DNA from: Candidatus Zixiibacteriota bacterium
Lineage (GTDB): Bacteria > Zixibacteria > MSB-5A5 > GN15 > FEB-12
Assembly: GCA_003641405.1 (NCBI GenBank)
Contig: QNAF01000194.1
Location: 1-5,337, forward strand
Reading direction: 5' to 3'
Length of the DNA: 5,337 nt
The translations under genes and the position numbers were made by a program. Below are positions 5,108 through 5,337 of the stretch, piece after piece. Under the pieces are notes generated by a model. That model made no database searches and was not told the DNA's origin. It was given only the letters and a program-made list of their open reading frames with translations. How positions within the stretch are numbered: the first letter of the stretch is position 1; each line of letters starts with the position of its first letter.

Positions 5108-5203
5108 ATGTCTCTTGAATTCGACAGAGCCAGTGAGGCAATAGCAGAAGGATATGCTGAGGCGAAACGCCGACTTGCTATGTTACCAATGAAAGGAGAA
5201 TGA
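5108..5203 (+). CDS. Small 31-residue ORF between the TetR and kinase genes
   Basis: ATG directly follows the TetR TAA stop with no intervening base, and GGAAGG in the end of the tetR gene can serve as ribosome binding site. The peptide begins MSLEFDRASEAIAEGYAEAK and ends LPMKGE. It is charged and alanine-rich and could form an amphipathic helix. No signal peptide or domain is seen. Its final codons contain the AAGGAG used by the next gene, which starts 3 bases after its stop, so translational coupling to the kinase gene is a natural role. It might also be the start of a longer helical (phasin-like) protein that has been cut short. Function unknown; a chance frame is possible but the tight packing argues for translation. 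Confidence 0.5.
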   Translation: MSLEFDRASEAIAEGYAEAKRRLAMLPMKGE

Positions 5204-5206
5204 TTT

Positions 5207-5337
5207 ATGTCTCTTAGAATCGGGCGAAATTGGCGACATATGCGCCGCTATCGGCAGATCCTTGGTATTCTCCTGAAGTACGGATTTGGTGATGTTGTGG
5301 ATGTCACGCGCAAGGACCTTATAAGTCGCTTTGGCGA
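5207..5337 (+). CDS. ABC1/AarF/UbiB-family atypical kinase, N-terminus (runs off the window)
   Basis: Only the first 43 residues are present. They begin MSLRIGRNWRHMRRYRQILG and continue ILLKYGFGDVVDVT. The pattern R-x-R-x-I-x-x-x-L-x-K-Y-G-F-G-D-V-V is characteristic of the start of ABC1/AarF/UbiB proteins, whose full length is usually about 500-560 residues. Family members are protein-kinase-like ATPases, often membrane-associated and linked to ubiquinone or other lipid metabolism; the catalytic part lies beyond the window and cannot be checked. AAGGAG (5193-5198) is 8 bases before the ATG, a good ribosome binding site. The gene follows tetR and the 31-residue ORF with only 3 bases of gap, so it is very probably co-transcribed and controlled by the TetR protein. 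The identification rests on a short N-terminal stretch. Confidence 0.75.
   Translation, partial: MSLRIGRNWRHMRRYRQILGILLKYGFGDVVDVTRKDLISRFG

Overview
The window looks like bacterial chromosome from an uncultured or poorly sampled lineage. The secreted lipoprotein has a CGDDKGTEP-type stretch right after its acylated cysteine. From general knowledge, such acidic 'CGDDKGTEPDPPP' linkers are common in lipoproteins of candidate phyla of the FCB group such as Zixibacteria, so I lean that way, but no rRNA or marker gene here fixes the taxonomy. Clear Shine-Dalgarno sequences (GGAGGT, AAGGAG) show an ordinary bacterial translation system.

Left part (1-3434), minus strand. Reading right to left, the first gene is a 583-residue sensor phosphatase (GAF-GAF-PP2C/SpoIIE, RsbU class). 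It has a good -35 box but no Shine-Dalgarno, and may be translated from a nearly leaderless mRNA. It is followed after 75 bases by a 332-residue lipoprotein resembling the haem-binding ethylbenzene-dehydrogenase gamma-subunit family. A 10-bp terminator hairpin follows (551-576). Beyond it lies a gene with a perfect ribosome binding site that encodes only about the first 112 residues of a 4-hydroxybutyryl-CoA dehydratase-type protein. The match stops abruptly near base 120, so this is a broken gene.

Middle part (3435-4534), gene-poor. It holds a possible 55-codon minus-strand ORF, a convincing 50-residue plus-strand lipoprotein gene (3710-3862) with its own Shine-Dalgarno, and a complete tRNA-Ser(UGA) at 3985-4069. 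The tRNA is bracketed by compact hairpins. Further right is an A+T-rich 465-base stretch with a 13-bp inverted repeat (4255-4267 and 4378-4390) whose arms resemble a tRNA T-arm. This could mark an insertion or island edge downstream of the tRNA, or a structured RNA.

Right part (4535-5337), plus strand. A TetR/AcrR-family regulator, a 31-residue ORF starting on the base after the TetR stop, and the start of an ABC1/AarF/UbiB-family kinase-like gene form a tight operon with a promoter just upstream and operator-like half-sites over it. The layout suggests a self-regulated module controlling the atypical kinase. I do not see a clearly new multi-gene system. The most promising unexplained items are the tiny lipoprotein, the T-arm-like inverted repeat, and the truncated dehydratase junction.
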